Shown here: positions 17,376 through 27,931 of the stretch, piece by piece
Layout: each line of letters begins with the position of its first letter
Numbering within the stretch: position 1 is the first letter of the stretch
DNA from: Dyella psychrodurans
Lineage (GTDB): Bacteria > Pseudomonadota > Gammaproteobacteria > Xanthomonadales > Rhodanobacteraceae
Length of the DNA: 64,000 bases
Direction of reading: 5' to 3'
NCBI RefSeq assembly: GCF_003363265.1
Contig: NZ_QRBF01000005.1
Coordinates: forward strand, 124,001 to 188,000
Notes under the pieces: model-generated
Databases searched by the model: none
Told to the model about the DNA's origin: nothing
Seen by the model: only the letters and a program-made list of their open reading frames with translations
Translations under genes and position numbers: made by a program

Positions 17376-17928
17376 GAACGATAGAACCTCTTTCTTTCAT
17401 TGATGTCACTGCGCCGCGAACAAAACCGTGTCGAACGCATGCGGCTGCAGTTTTGACGACGAAGTCACTCTCGCCTATCGACGAGACCTCGACGTAGCCC
17501 AGCACCAGGCCTGCCCTTTATGGATGTCATGCGCACTCCTCGACACCCAGCACAAACGAACACACCGACTCCGTTTGCCTAATACTTGTTCGTAGAAAAA
17601 TTACTACAAAAAGCATGCATCGTATGTGAGGTTTTTCCTGTAAAATTGAGCGAAAAAAGTCATACATTGAAATGTCGACAGCGATCCACCAGGGAAGGCT
17701 TCTGCCCAATTCAAAAAAGTAGATGCGTTGTCAAAACTGAAAACTGAAAACCGAGGTGAGGCTTTGAGGTTTTCCCACGTTTTCATGCAGGCATCCACAG
17801 CTGATCAAGACACAATGAACCTGCTCGGAAGTTTGGGCGATTCGCAGCCTTGCATTGAGGCATGGTCTGACTTGCAGCAACTGGCGACAATCAAGGCACA
17901 CCACATGCTCGTAGAGCAAAACGAACGT
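17376..17928. other. AT-rich upstream region of the ArgG-like operon
   Basis: About 550 bases of visibly low GC precede the operon. On the minus strand a TTTGTAG/CTACGAA inverted repeat and TATTAG-like boxes near 17580-17620 could belong to a promoter. Several short frames occur on both strands, among them a 60-codon frame at 17527-17709 and a TTG-started frame at 17728-17988. None has a convincing binding site and family. No transcription-factor gene is present, so the operon lacks an obvious local regulator. Confidence 0.4.
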
Positions 17929-18059
17929 AATGCAGGAAATAGTTTTCGTCGCAATCGTTCAACCATTCAAACACGCGTCGTGATATGAGCATCACCGCTT
18001 CGACGTAAGCTTCATGTTCCCTGCGCAAAGGCGATGGCATCGCCGGATCGACAAAAGCA
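17929..18059 (-). pseudogene. Fragment of a family-2 glycosyltransferase gene
   Basis: On the minus strand, bases 17929-17999 read AVMLISRRVFEWLNDCDENYFLH. This closely matches AVMLMPRRVFEWLNGFDEKYFLH in the intact glycosyltransferase at 28837-29709, and the DNA is also similar (roughly three quarters of about 70 bases identical by eye). The match ends abruptly at the His codon, and the upstream part is only weakly similar. The rest of the gene is absent. It is a remnant that marks an old rearrangement at the edge of the island. Confidence 0.6.
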
Positions 18060-18959
18060 CTAATTACGTGGGCCACGTAACCCGCAATCATCCAGCGCGG
18101 GTCGCCGCATCGCCACCGCGCTCACCATCACATAGCTGATAATCATCAACAGCAACCATGCACCGAGCTTCGACAGCGGCACCATGCTCCACGCGTGTCG
18201 CTGCGCCGGATAGCGCCAAGCGGCAGTGAACGTGCCCATGTTCTCGGCGAACCAGATGAACGTCGCGACCAACACGAAACCGAGCAACAGCGGCATGCGC
18301 CGATGCACATCGCGGATGCGGAAATAAACCCACGTGCGTCCAAACAGCACGGCAACGGCGATGAACAGAAGAACGCGCACATCCGGCAAAAAGTGGTGCG
18401 TGAAGAAATTCACGTAGATCGCAATCGCCAGCCACACCGTCGCCGCAAAAGGCGGATGCCGCACAAAACGAAAATCGAACAGCCGCCACGCCCGCGCGAT
18501 ATAGCTGCCGATCGATGCGTACATGAAACCGGAGAACAACGGCACGCCGGCGATGCGCAACAGAGAGGCTTCCGGGTAGACCCACGATCCCACGGAGGTC
18601 TTGAACAGCTCCATCACCGTGCCGACCACGTGGAACATCAGGATGACTTTCGCCTCGTCGCGACTTTCCAGCCGCGTGGCGATCAGCACGCACTGGATCG
18701 CCAGCGCGGCGAGCGTGAGGAAGTCGTAGCGCGCCAGCGCCGCGCCACGCGGATAGAACGCCCAGGTCAGCCACAGCAAGGCCACCATGCAACCGCCGAA
18801 CAGGCAGGCCGACGCCTGCTTGACGCCGAAGCACGCCAACTCGTGCAACGCGGTGGCGTAGCGGCCGCGCGATTGGGCCCACACCGCTATGCGGCCATCC
18901 CAGCGTCGAAGCCAGTTCAGCCCATCGTCCCCACGTTTGAGGGGGCCGGCAGCTTCCAT
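18060..18959 (-). CDS. DUF817 family membrane protein
   Basis: A 299-residue integral membrane protein with about eight hydrophobic helices, typical of the DUF817 family, whose function is not known. Characteristic segments are the FKTSVGSWVYPE stretch, GVPLFSGFMYASIGSYIARAWRLFD, and the late WFAENMGTFTAAWRYP. The ATG at 18959 was chosen because GGAG sits six bases upstream; ATGs at 18971 and 18989 are alternatives. The gene ends at the glycosyltransferase remnant. It is divergent from ettA, with about 220 bases between them. Confidence 0.85.
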   Translation of the reverse strand: MEAAGPLKRGDDGLNWLRRWDGRIAVWAQSRGRYATALHELACFGVKQASACLFGGCMVALLWLTWAFYPRGAALARYDFLTLAALAIQCVLIATRLESRDEAKVILMFHVVGTVMELFKTSVGSWVYPEASLLRIAGVPLFSGFMYASIGSYIARAWRLFDFRFVRHPPFAATVWLAIAIYVNFFTHHFLPDVRVLLFIAVAVLFGRTWVYFRIRDVHRRMPLLLGFVLVATFIWFAENMGTFTAAWRYPAQRHAWSMVPLSKLGAWLLLMIISYVMVSAVAMRRPALDDCGLRGPRN

Positions 18960-19182
18960 TGATCGCTCCATCCGTGATCCGTGGAGCATGGCGGCCGGAG
19001 CTGACCGTCAATGGCGCGAAAAATGGCGCAACGATGGCCATCTGGCTGCACGGGAGCGACGTCCGGGCCGTCAACCGTCACCGGGAATGACCACGCAGCC
19101 GCTATAATGCCGGGTTTGATACCCACGCCCCGCGCGTCGCCCATCCACCCGGGCCGGCCACGCGCACGCTTTCGGAGCCAGC

Positions 19183-20844
<1,662 letters not shown>

Positions 20845-20866
20845 AGCACGGCTTTTGCGTCTGCCT

Positions 20867-21037
20867 CCTCTCCCCCGGGACGCGGGGAGGGGCCATGGAT
20901 GGCCCCGCTCTGAGGAGCGAGGAAGAGGATTGAGGTGAGGGGTCACGCCTTGCCCAGGCCTCAATAGAATCGCGTCCTGATTCATCTACACCGCAAGATT
21001 GTCCCCTCACCCCACCCTCTCCCCGAAGGGGAGAGGG
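20867..21037. repeat. Palindromic intergenic repeat, family 2, copy 1
   Basis: A CCTCTCCCC-type hairpin, the segment GAGGATTGAGGTGAGGGG, a GCCTCAATAGAA core and a closing CCCCTCACCCC/CTCTCCCCGAAGGGGAGAGGG hairpin are nested between ettA and pyrF. The same modules in the same order occur at 60034-60168. This copy has about 35 extra bases in its left hairpin. It ends 24 bases before pyrF and may affect that gene's leader. Confidence 0.75.
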
Positions 21038-21061
21038 AATAAGGCGACAAGGAGAGAGACC

Positions 21062-21880
21062 ATGCATTTCATGCAATCCCTGCAACAGGCATGGACCGGC
21101 AACAACTCGCTGGTCTGCGTGGGACTCGATCCGGAACCGGCGAAATTTCCCGCGCATCTGAAAGGCCGCGCGGATGCCGTGTTCGAATTCTGCAGTGCCA
21201 TCGTCGATGCCACCGCCGATCTCGTTTGCACCTATAAACCGCAGATCGCCCACTTCGCTGCACTGCGCGCGGAAGATGCGCTCGAGCGGCTGATTGCGCA
21301 CATTCACGCCAAACATCCGGGCGTGCCGGTCATCCTCGATGCCAAGCGCGGCGATATCGGCAGCACCGCGCAGCACTACGTCACCGAAGCCTTCGATCGT
21401 TACGGCGCCGACGCCGTCACGCTCAATCCCTACCTCGGCCGCGATTCGGTGCAGCCGTTTCTCGATCGCGCCGACAAAGGCGTGATCCTGCTGTGCCACA
21501 CCTCCAATCCCGGTGCCGCCGATCTGCAGGATCTCGACATCGGCGGCAAGCCGCTCTATCAGCATGTCGCGCAAATGATTGCGCGCGACTGGAATACGCA
21601 CGGCAACTGCGCGCTCGTCACGGGCGCCACGTGGCCGGAGCAGCTCGCGCAAGTGCGTTCCCTGGTCGGCGATGTCCCATTGCTCGTTCCGGGCATCGGC
21701 GCGCAGGGCGGCGACGTGGAAGCCGTGGTTCGCAACGGCCGCACCTCGGCAGGCGCCGGGTTGATGATCAGTTCCTCGCGCGCCATTCTCTACGCAGGCA
21801 GCGGCGCGGATTTCGCCCAGGCCGCTCGCACGGCCACCATCGCGTTGCGCGATACCATCAACCGCTATCGCCAGCACTAA
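21062..21880 (+). CDS. pyrF: Orotidine 5'-phosphate decarboxylase (type 2)
   Basis: PyrF decarboxylates OMP to UMP, the last step of de novo pyrimidine synthesis. The 272-residue barrel has the type-2 motifs [25 protein letters not shown], the catalytic [27 protein letters not shown] and [11 protein letters not shown]. The ATG at 21062 has AAGGAG eight bases upstream. The frame extends further upstream only through the repeat. It is a stand-alone gene directly downstream of the family-2 repeat. Confidence 0.95.
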   Translation: MHFMQSLQQAWTGNNSLVCVGLDPEPAKFPAHLKGRADAVFEFCSAIVDATADLVCTYKPQIAHFAALRAEDALERLIAHIHAKHPGVPVILDAKRGDIGSTAQHYVTEAFDRYGADAVTLNPYLGRDSVQPFLDRADKGVILLCHTSNPGAADLQDLDIGGKPLYQHVAQMIARDWNTHGNCALVTGATWPEQLAQVRSLVGDVPLLVPGIGAQGGDVEAVVRNGRTSAGAGLMISSSRAILYAGSGADFAQAARTATIALRDTINRYRQH

Positions 21881-22199
21881 CGCGGTCGGCACTCCCCGTT
21901 CGAAGGAAGACTCGCACCGGCGTCCGGTGCGGTCGCCGCAAGTTGACGTTTTTGCAACCCTGCGAAGGGTCGATGGATGCGGTTTTTCCCTGCCTGAACC
22001 AGCCTGACTGGCACGTTTCTTTCGCGATTGCGTTGCAAGCCGTTTGCAACCTTGAAATGGCTAACAACCGCGCGCCATAACGCGTCGGTTTTCGCCCCGC
22101 AATCGCGTAATCCCCCCATCCCCAAAGCCCTGCCGCTATGTCAGTATCCAGCGCGGAGATCCGGCGTGGCGCCGGTCGGCAACCATGCGAAGGAAACGT
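21881..22199. other. Intergenic region between pyrF and the trypsin-like gene
   Basis: About 320 bases without a supported gene. A short GCACCGG/CCGGTGC hairpin near 21916-21932 could end pyrF transcription. Short frames on both strands have no binding site or recognisable family. The promoter of the next gene presumably lies in the last hundred bases. Confidence 0.4.
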
Positions 22200-24224
22200 A
22201 TGCCGGCATCGAATGGGTGGGATCGAAACGTGACCGCAAGAATGGTTGGGTTCGTGCGCAAGTTGTCGCTGGCATGGTGTCTGGTCGTGATCTCGGTGGG
22301 ACTGATAGGTCCTGCCCACGCCGCCAGCCCCGATCCCAGCCTGGCCGCGAAGATCAATGCGGCGACGTTCGAAGTGGTTATCCCAAAGGAGGTCAACGAT
22401 CCGCTGATCTACGAAAAGCCGCTGCCGCTCGATCTGCTGCCCTATCAGGAACGCACCGACAAATATTTCTCGGTGGGCACCGCTTTTTCATTGGGCAACA
22501 ATCGTTATGTCACCGCTGGCCACGTGCTGATGGTCGGCATCGGCGATCTGACCGGACCGCCCGCGCTGCGCGATGCGAACGGCCACGTTTACGCCATCGA
22601 CAAAATCCTGAAGTTCTCGCTACAGCAGGACTTCGTGATGTTCTCGCTGAAGGAGCAGCCCGGCAACGTCTCGCTGGACACCAACATCAAGCCGGCGGTC
22701 AACAGCGTCGTCTACGCCGTGGGCAACGCACTCGGAACCGGCGTGGTGATCCGCGATGGTCTTTACACTTCCGATACGCCCGAGGAAGAAAACGGTCGCT
22801 GGAAGTGGATGCGCTTCTCGGCTGCCGCCTCGCCCGGCAACAGCGGCGGTCCGCTGCTCGACCAGGACGGCAAGGTCATCGGCGTCGTGTTGATGAAGTC
22901 GGCGAACGAAAACCTCAACTACGCCTTGCCGATCAGCGAAGTGCTCAATGCACCGGACAAGCTGGCGGTGATGGACAAGCGCATGTCTTACCAGCTGGAC
23001 GTGCTCGACTACGACCAGAACGGCAACTTCAAGGCCCAGTTTCCGCTGCCGAAAAGCTACGACGACTTCAGCGCCACCTATCTGAAGCTGCAGAACGCTT
23101 ACAACGAACAACAACTCAAGGCCCTGTTGCAACAACAAGCGGGCGATCTATTTCCGCACGGCGCGGGCTCCAGGCAGATTCTGCACGACACGCCCGAGTT
23201 GAGCCTCTTCCCGGAACTGATCGTGCATAACCGCAGCGGCCAGTGGGGTTACGCGGGACGCGAACTCAATCGGGTTCCGCTCAGCGGCAACGGCTATGTC
23301 GCCAGCGGCTATGTCGGCCACAACTTCCTGATGCATCTGCGCCGCCCCGACGACATGAAGGCCTCGGTTTTCTACGGCGACCCGAAGGCGATGATGGATC
23401 TGGTGCTCAAGACCGGCTACTGGTACCGGCAAGTCGGCCCGGAAAAGATCAAGATCACCTCGATGGGCAAGCCCACCACCGACACCACCTACACCGACAG
23501 CTGGCAGCGGCATTGGAAGGTGTTCATCTGGCCGCAACCGCATATCAATGGCGAAGTGGTCGTGTTTGCGCTGCCGGTCACCGATGGCTACGCCATCATG
23601 ATGCGCATCAATCCTTCGATGGTGACGCATGACAGCCTGATCGACATGAAAGCGTTGACCGATTTCTTCAACGTCGATTACGGCGGCACGCTGGCCCAGT
23701 GGAAAGAATTCCTGTCCGACAAGTCCTTGCTGCCGGAGGTGCTGAAAGACACGCACATCGACTTCGATTACGGCAAGCGCTTCGGCTACGACTCCAGCAG
23801 CATCAACTTCAGCTATCCGGCCTCGTTGCAGACGATCGGGCCGGACAATTTGCTTTCCGTTGGCGTCGGCTATTACCAGAAGAACGACAAGTTTGTGTTG
23901 GAAGCGGGCTATGTGCAGATCCGCCTGAACAACACGGATCCGGATCGCATCAGCATCCGGCGCCATGTCGCGCCGAGTGCCGATCTCGACGACAACTACA
24001 AGCAGAACTGGGGCAAGCTGTTGCACAAACAGCATCCCTACGACGGCGTGGCCTACAACGACGGCGACGAGATGGATATCGCCAGCGTCATCGACGCCCC
24101 GGCCAACGATGCGCCGGCCGAACTTTATACGGCTTTCTACGGAACCCAGGGCACGCACAAGCCCGAGGACATGAAGGCCAAGCTCGATCTGATCACCCAG
24201 CAGTTCAAGCTCAAATCGCATTGA
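22200..24224 (+). CDS. Exported trypsin-like serine protease with a large C-terminal extension
   Basis: A 674-residue protein with a signal peptide (core LAWCLVVISVGLIGPAHA). Residues of about 35-260 form a trypsin-like domain with His108 in VTAGHVL, Asp144 in QQDFVMFSL and Ser215 in SPGNSGGPLLDQDG, so the triad is intact and the DegP-like NSGGPLL motif is present. The C-terminal 400 residues are not a PDZ domain; they are Tyr/Asp-rich with motifs I do not recognise and may be a substrate or envelope-binding module. The ATG at 22200 has a GAAGGA binding site. A 12-bp hairpin follows the stop. Predicted periplasmic or secreted. Confidence 0.75.
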   Translation: MPASNGWDRNVTARMVGFVRKLSLAWCLVVISVGLIGPAHAASPDPSLAAKINAATFEVVIPKEVNDPLIYEKPLPLDLLPYQERTDKYFSVGTAFSLGNNRYVTAGHVLMVGIGDLTGPPALRDANGHVYAIDKILKFSLQQDFVMFSLKEQPGNVSLDTNIKPAVNSVVYAVGNALGTGVVIRDGLYTSDTPEEENGRWKWMRFSAAASPGNSGGPLLDQDGKVIGVVLMKSANENLNYALPISEVLNAPDKLAVMDKRMSYQLDVLDYDQNGNFKAQFPLPKSYDDFSATYLKLQNAYNEQQLKALLQQQAGDLFPHGAGSRQILHDTPELSLFPELIVHNRSGQWGYAGRELNRVPLSGNGYVASGYVGHNFLMHLRRPDDMKASVFYGDPKAMMDLVLKTGYWYRQVGPEKIKITSMGKPTTDTTYTDSWQRHWKVFIWPQPHINGEVVVFALPVTDGYAIMMRINPSMVTHDSLIDMKALTDFFNVDYGGTLAQWKEFLSDKSLLPEVLKDTHIDFDYGKRFGYDSSSINFSYPASLQTIGPDNLLSVGVGYYQKNDKFVLEAGYVQIRLNNTDPDRISIRRHVAPSADLDDNYKQNWGKLLHKQHPYDGVAYNDGDEMDIASVIDAPANDAPAELYTAFYGTQGTHKPEDMKAKLDLITQQFKLKSH

Positions 24225-24230
24225 CGATTC

Positions 24231-24259
24231 GAGGCATGCAGCTTGCAGCTGCATGCCTC
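24231..24259. terminator. Hairpin between convergent genes
   Basis: A perfect 12-bp stem (GAGGCATGCAGC / GCTGCATGCCTC) with a 5-base loop sits between the stops of the trypsin-like gene and the acyltransferase gene. There is no T-run, so it is a probable bidirectional transcript end rather than a certain intrinsic terminator. Confidence 0.65.
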
Positions 24260-24266
24260 TGCCGCT

Positions 24267-25478
24267 TTAGGCGCTCTCGACGGAAGCGACTACCGGTACG
24301 GCAGGCATGGATGTCGCCGGCGATTTCAGCCACCGCGCGCGAATCCAGCGTTCGCTGGGCACCGAAATCACACGCGCGACCAGGTAGCCGAGCAGCCAGC
24401 ACAAAGGCACCGTCGGCAAATACCACAGCACACCCCATTTCATGTCGCCGCTCCATAGATGGAACAGGCGTACGGCTGCCGTCACCACAAACATGTGGCT
24501 CAGATAAATTTCATAGCTCAAGCGGCCAAAGGATCGCAGCCAGTTCAGCCCGCGCCATGCACGCCAAGCACCAGCACTCTGCCGCCACTGCAAACCGATC
24601 AGCAGACACATGACCGACACGGTCAGCAGCAGCAAGCACGCATCGTGCAGCGTGGGCCATAGCCATTCCTCGATAAATAAAATGGCAGCCAAGCCGAGGC
24701 AGCCCACCTCGATCCAAGTACGCATGACCCAACGCCGATTCGGTTGCCAGCGCCGTGCAATCAAAGCACCGAGCACGCCCGTGGCGATGGCCGCCATGCC
24801 CGGCAGATAAGCCTTCTCCTGCCATACCTCGTTACTTGCCAATGCCGCATGCGTCCACGGCAGCGACAGTGCGAGCACGATGAGCATCAGCGCAAGCATC
24901 CACGTGCGCCGCACAAGCAGGCATGCCAGCGGAAATCCGAGATAGAACGCCTCTTCGATGGACAACGACCACAAGACGTCCCAATTGCCGGGCAGATATC
25001 CGTAGTGGCCTTCATACCAATTCAGATGCAGGCCCACGGCGGAGAGCAAGGCTCGAGGCAGGTTCTGCCCCTCGCGCTGGATCACGTAATGGTGAACGCC
25101 CGACAGATGCAGGACGCTGAGCACCGCCAGCAACACGAACAGGCACGGTGCGATGCGCGCAAAGCGGCGGACGTAGAACGCCCGGGCATCCACGCGATTC
25201 AGGCCACCCCAACGCTGGAGTGCATTGCCCGTAATCAGGAACCCCGAGATCACGAAAAAGACAAAAACCGATTCGTAGCCGTTGTAGTTGATGGCGTTGA
25301 GGAGAAAGACCGGCACGTAATCGGCCAGGACACCATGCTTGAGAGGAATGCGCAGGCCGATGTGGTGCAGCACCACCAACAGAATCGACAAGCCGCGCAG
25401 CAGATCGATGCCGGGATTGCGCGGCCCAAGACTTCCCGCCTCGACACCCTTCCCCGCCCCGACAGACATCCTCTCCAT
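24267..25478 (-). CDS. Acyltransferase family 3 membrane protein
   Basis: A 403-residue integral membrane protein with about ten helices. The acyltransferase-3 signature is present: GIDLLRGLSILLVVLHHIG near the N-terminus with its conserved His pair region, FFVISGFLITG, RRFARIAPCLFVLL, and SLSIEEAFYLGFPL. Such enzymes O-acylate sugars on lipopolysaccharide, exopolysaccharide or other surface glycans. The start at 25478 follows GGGAG by six bases; an ATG at 25469 is too close to its own binding site. It is convergent with the trypsin-like gene and divergent from uppP. Confidence 0.88.
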   Translation of the reverse strand: MERMSVGAGKGVEAGSLGPRNPGIDLLRGLSILLVVLHHIGLRIPLKHGVLADYVPVFLLNAINYNGYESVFVFFVISGFLITGNALQRWGGLNRVDARAFYVRRFARIAPCLFVLLAVLSVLHLSGVHHYVIQREGQNLPRALLSAVGLHLNWYEGHYGYLPGNWDVLWSLSIEEAFYLGFPLACLLVRRTWMLALMLIVLALSLPWTHAALASNEVWQEKAYLPGMAAIATGVLGALIARRWQPNRRWVMRTWIEVGCLGLAAILFIEEWLWPTLHDACLLLLTVSVMCLLIGLQWRQSAGAWRAWRGLNWLRSFGRLSYEIYLSHMFVVTAAVRLFHLWSGDMKWGVLWYLPTVPLCWLLGYLVARVISVPSERWIRARWLKSPATSMPAVPVVASVESA

Positions 25479-25582
25479 TCGGACTCCCCATCTTGAATCG
25501 CCCGATAATGGCCAGCCTATTCCTGTCACGCAAGCGACTTAGGCTGACATAATCCCCCAATGGCCCTTGAAAGGAATGATGC

Positions 25583-26413
25583 GTGAGTCTTTGGTTTCTG
25601 GTTTTCCTGAGCGTGTTGCAAGGTGTGACGGAACTCTTTCCCGTCAGCAGTCTGGGACACACCCTGCTGGTCCCCGGACTGTTCGGCATGCACATCGACA
25701 AACATGCCCCGCAGCTGATTCCCTTTCTGGTCGCCCTGCACCTGGGCACGGCGCTTGCGCTGCTGGGTTACTTCCGTCAACGCTGGGTTGCGCTGATTCG
25801 CGGCTTTTTCGGATCGCTGGCCGGACGCCCCAATGACGACGGCCACCTGATGTGGTCGCTGATCATCGGCACCATTCCGGCATGCGTGGTCGGGCTGTTG
25901 CTCGAGAAGCGGCTCGAGCTCGTCTTCCACGATCTGCGGATCGTGGCGATGGCATTGATCGCGAACGGCCTGTTGCTGTGGCTCGGCGATCGCCTGCAGC
26001 GGACGCGTGCGCACAAGCCGCCGGAAAAGCTGAGCTTCCGGCAGGCGTTTCTTGTCGGCCTTGCGCAGATCGGTGCGCTGATTCCCGGATTCTCGCGCAG
26101 CGGACTCACCATGATCGCCGGCTCGGCCACCGGGTTGGACAAGGAAAAAGCGGCGGAATTTTCCTTCCTGCTTGGCACGCCCATCATTCTCGCTGCAGGC
26201 GTGCTCGAAATACCGAAGCTGTTGCACGCCCCGCAGCAGCTTGCCGACGCGTTCCTCGGCGGCATACTGACGGCGATCGCCGCGTGGCTGAGCCTGAAGT
26301 TTCTGATGAGCTACTTCGAAGGTCGTGGACGACTGGCTTCGTTCGGCACCTACTGCGTCATCGCGGGCGTCGTATTTTTGGGCTGGTTCCTGCTTCATCC
26401 GCAGCCGGTTTAA
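25583..26413 (+). CDS. uppP: Undecaprenyl-diphosphatase
   Basis: UppP (BacA) recycles undecaprenyl diphosphate to the monophosphate lipid carrier for peptidoglycan and other surface polymers. The 276-residue protein has the two family signatures [18 protein letters not shown] near residue 13 and [10 protein letters not shown] near residue 165, and multiple membrane helices. It begins with GTG at 25583, eight bases after an AAGGA site; the overlapping ATGs just upstream are out of frame. Followed by a strong hairpin. Confidence 0.94.
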   Translation: MSLWFLVFLSVLQGVTELFPVSSLGHTLLVPGLFGMHIDKHAPQLIPFLVALHLGTALALLGYFRQRWVALIRGFFGSLAGRPNDDGHLMWSLIIGTIPACVVGLLLEKRLELVFHDLRIVAMALIANGLLLWLGDRLQRTRAHKPPEKLSFRQAFLVGLAQIGALIPGFSRSGLTMIAGSATGLDKEKAAEFSFLLGTPIILAAGVLEIPKLLHAPQQLADAFLGGILTAIAAWLSLKFLMSYFEGRGRLASFGTYCVIAGVVFLGWFLLHPQPV

Positions 26414-26421
26414 GTTGCCCG

Positions 26422-26454
26422 ATGCGCTTCCGGCCTTCCTGGCCGGAAGCGCAT
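26422..26454. terminator. Strong hairpin between uppP and def
   Basis: A perfect 14-bp GC-rich stem (ATGCGCTTCCGGCC / GGCCGGAAGCGCAT) with a TTCCT loop lies between the convergent uppP and def stops. It is probably a bidirectional terminator, although neither side carries a long T-run. Confidence 0.7.
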
Positions 26455-26464
26455 GTGAATCCGA

Positions 26465-27004
26465 TCATTCGTCGACGGCCGGATCCATCCCGGGAAACAA
26501 CACCTCGGTAAAACCGAACTTGCTGAAGTCCGTGATGCGCGAGGGATACAGCCGTCCGATCAGATGATCGCATTCATGCTGCACGACGCGCGCATGAAAT
26601 CCTTCCGCGGTGCGATCGATGCGCTGCCCCTTGGGATCGATGCCCTCATAGCGGATCAGCGAATAGCGATTGACCGCGCCACGCAGGCCCGGCACCGAAA
26701 GGCAGCCTTCCCAACCCTCCTCCATGTCCTGCGACAGCGGCGTAATGACCGGATTGAGCAGGATGGTCTGCGGCACCGGCGGCGCATCCGGATATCGTTC
26801 GGAACTGTCGAAGCCGAAGATGACCAGCTGCATGTCCACACCGATCTGCGGCGCGGCCAACCCGACGCCACCGGCGTGATGCATGGTTTCGAACATGTCG
26901 GCGATCAGAGCATCGAGTTCGGCGGTGCCGATCATGCTGTCGGGTACGGGTGGGGCGACACGCAGCAGACGTGGATCGCCCATCTTCAGGATTTCACGGA
27001 TCAT
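26465..27004 (-). CDS. def: Peptide deformylase
   Basis: This metalloenzyme removes the formyl group from nascent N-terminal methionine. At 179 residues it has the type I length and all three motifs: [19 protein letters not shown] (metal Cys) and QHECDHLIG (metal His pair and catalytic Glu). It stands alone, not next to fmt, so it could be a second deformylase; the core def-fmt pair, if present, is outside the window. The start is the ATG at 27004, and longer in-frame extensions are not supported. Confidence 0.94.
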   Translation of the reverse strand: MIREILKMGDPRLLRVAPPVPDSMIGTAELDALIADMFETMHHAGGVGLAAPQIGVDMQLVIFGFDSSERYPDAPPVPQTILLNPVITPLSQDMEEGWEGCLSVPGLRGAVNRYSLIRYEGIDPKGQRIDRTAEGFHARVVQHECDHLIGRLYPSRITDFSKFGFTEVLFPGMDPAVDE

Positions 27005-27382
27005 GCAAACCTCGCGCACGGAATGCTTGTTCTTTTTTACTGTAGCCGGGACGGCGTTAACACAAGCCTTCCACAGGCCGATGACAACACCAACCGTGCA
27101 CGCCCGATACCTGCAAGGCTCGATACGGTGCACCGCCAGAGATGGCGAAAACGGCACTTACAACACCATGCGTTCCGGTCAATGCCCCGGGAGACTCTCA
27201 CCTGCGCCGAGTTCTCCCGCGAGCGGCAAGCCGCACGCCACGAGGAGATGGGCAGCCGCTGCTGCTGAACGGCCGGCTGGCCGCATGTTGGAAAACCGGG
27301 GCCATGTCCGCATTAAGGACCTGGCCCTCCCCCATCCCCGAACCGTTAGACTTGCCCTCACGCACGCCCGTGACCGGTCCCC
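27005..27382. other. Divergent intergenic region def / DUF2127
   Basis: About 380 bases that must hold the promoters for def (minus) and the DUF2127 gene (plus). Overlapping short frames exist on both strands, but none has a family or a clear ribosome-binding site. I see no structured RNA. Confidence 0.4.
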
Positions 27383-27925
27383 ATGTCCCCCAGCGATCAC
27401 CGTATCACCCGACCAAGTTCCGACATTGAAGCCAGGCACAGCCTCGGCTTGCGCATCATCGCCATTTACAAGGCGATCAAGACGGTATGCCTGATCTTCG
27501 TGGCGGTGGCCGCATTCGGCCTGCACCAGCAAGAGAACTTCGAACGCCTGGTGCACTCGCTGGAGCATCTTTCATTGACCGACTCCAGCGGCCTGCGTTG
27601 GCGCCTGGTCGAGCTGCTGGAGCAGATGGGACCGAGCAAGTTCGTCGCCATCGGCATCGTGGCTTTGGCTTATGCGGCCATCTTCGCCACCGAAGGAACG
27701 GGCCTGTGGCTGCGCAAGCATTGGGCGGAATGGTTCACCGTCATCGCCACCGGTTCGCTGATTCCGGTGGAAATCTATGAGGTGCTGCTGCGCTTCAATT
27801 GGCTGAAGCTGGCCGCCTTGATCGGGAATGTCGCGATCGTGGCGTATCTGGTTCGCATCGCCATGCAACCGCACGCAAAGCGTCCGAAGGATGCCTCCGG
27901 CGTCGCCATCCCGCGCGAAGGGTAA
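27383..27925 (+). CDS. DUF2127 family membrane protein
   Basis: A 180-residue protein with four predicted membrane helices. The first (IIAIYKAIKTVCLIFVAVAAFGL) and the ATEGTGLWLRKHWAEWFTVIATGSLIPVEIYE segment are characteristic of DUF2127, a family of unknown function. An Arg/Ser-rich N-terminus and a Lys/Arg-rich tail are probably cytoplasmic. It is convergent with the EamA gene that ends six bases after it. No functional partner is evident. Confidence 0.82.
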   Translation: MSPSDHRITRPSSDIEARHSLGLRIIAIYKAIKTVCLIFVAVAAFGLHQQENFERLVHSLEHLSLTDSSGLRWRLVELLEQMGPSKFVAIGIVALAYAAIFATEGTGLWLRKHWAEWFTVIATGSLIPVEIYEVLLRFNWLKLAALIGNVAIVAYLVRIAMQPHAKRPKDASGVAIPREG

Positions 27926-27931
27926 CCGGCC

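Noticed and set aside
17527-17709. 60-codon minus-strand frame upstream of the ArgG-like gene as a leader or precursor peptide
   Set aside because: No good binding site and no maturation enzyme nearby; AT-rich sequence yields such frames easily.
17728-17988. 86-codon TTG-started frame on the plus strand in the operon leader
   Set aside because: No ribosome-binding site, no family, and it overlaps the glycosyltransferase remnant on the other strand.
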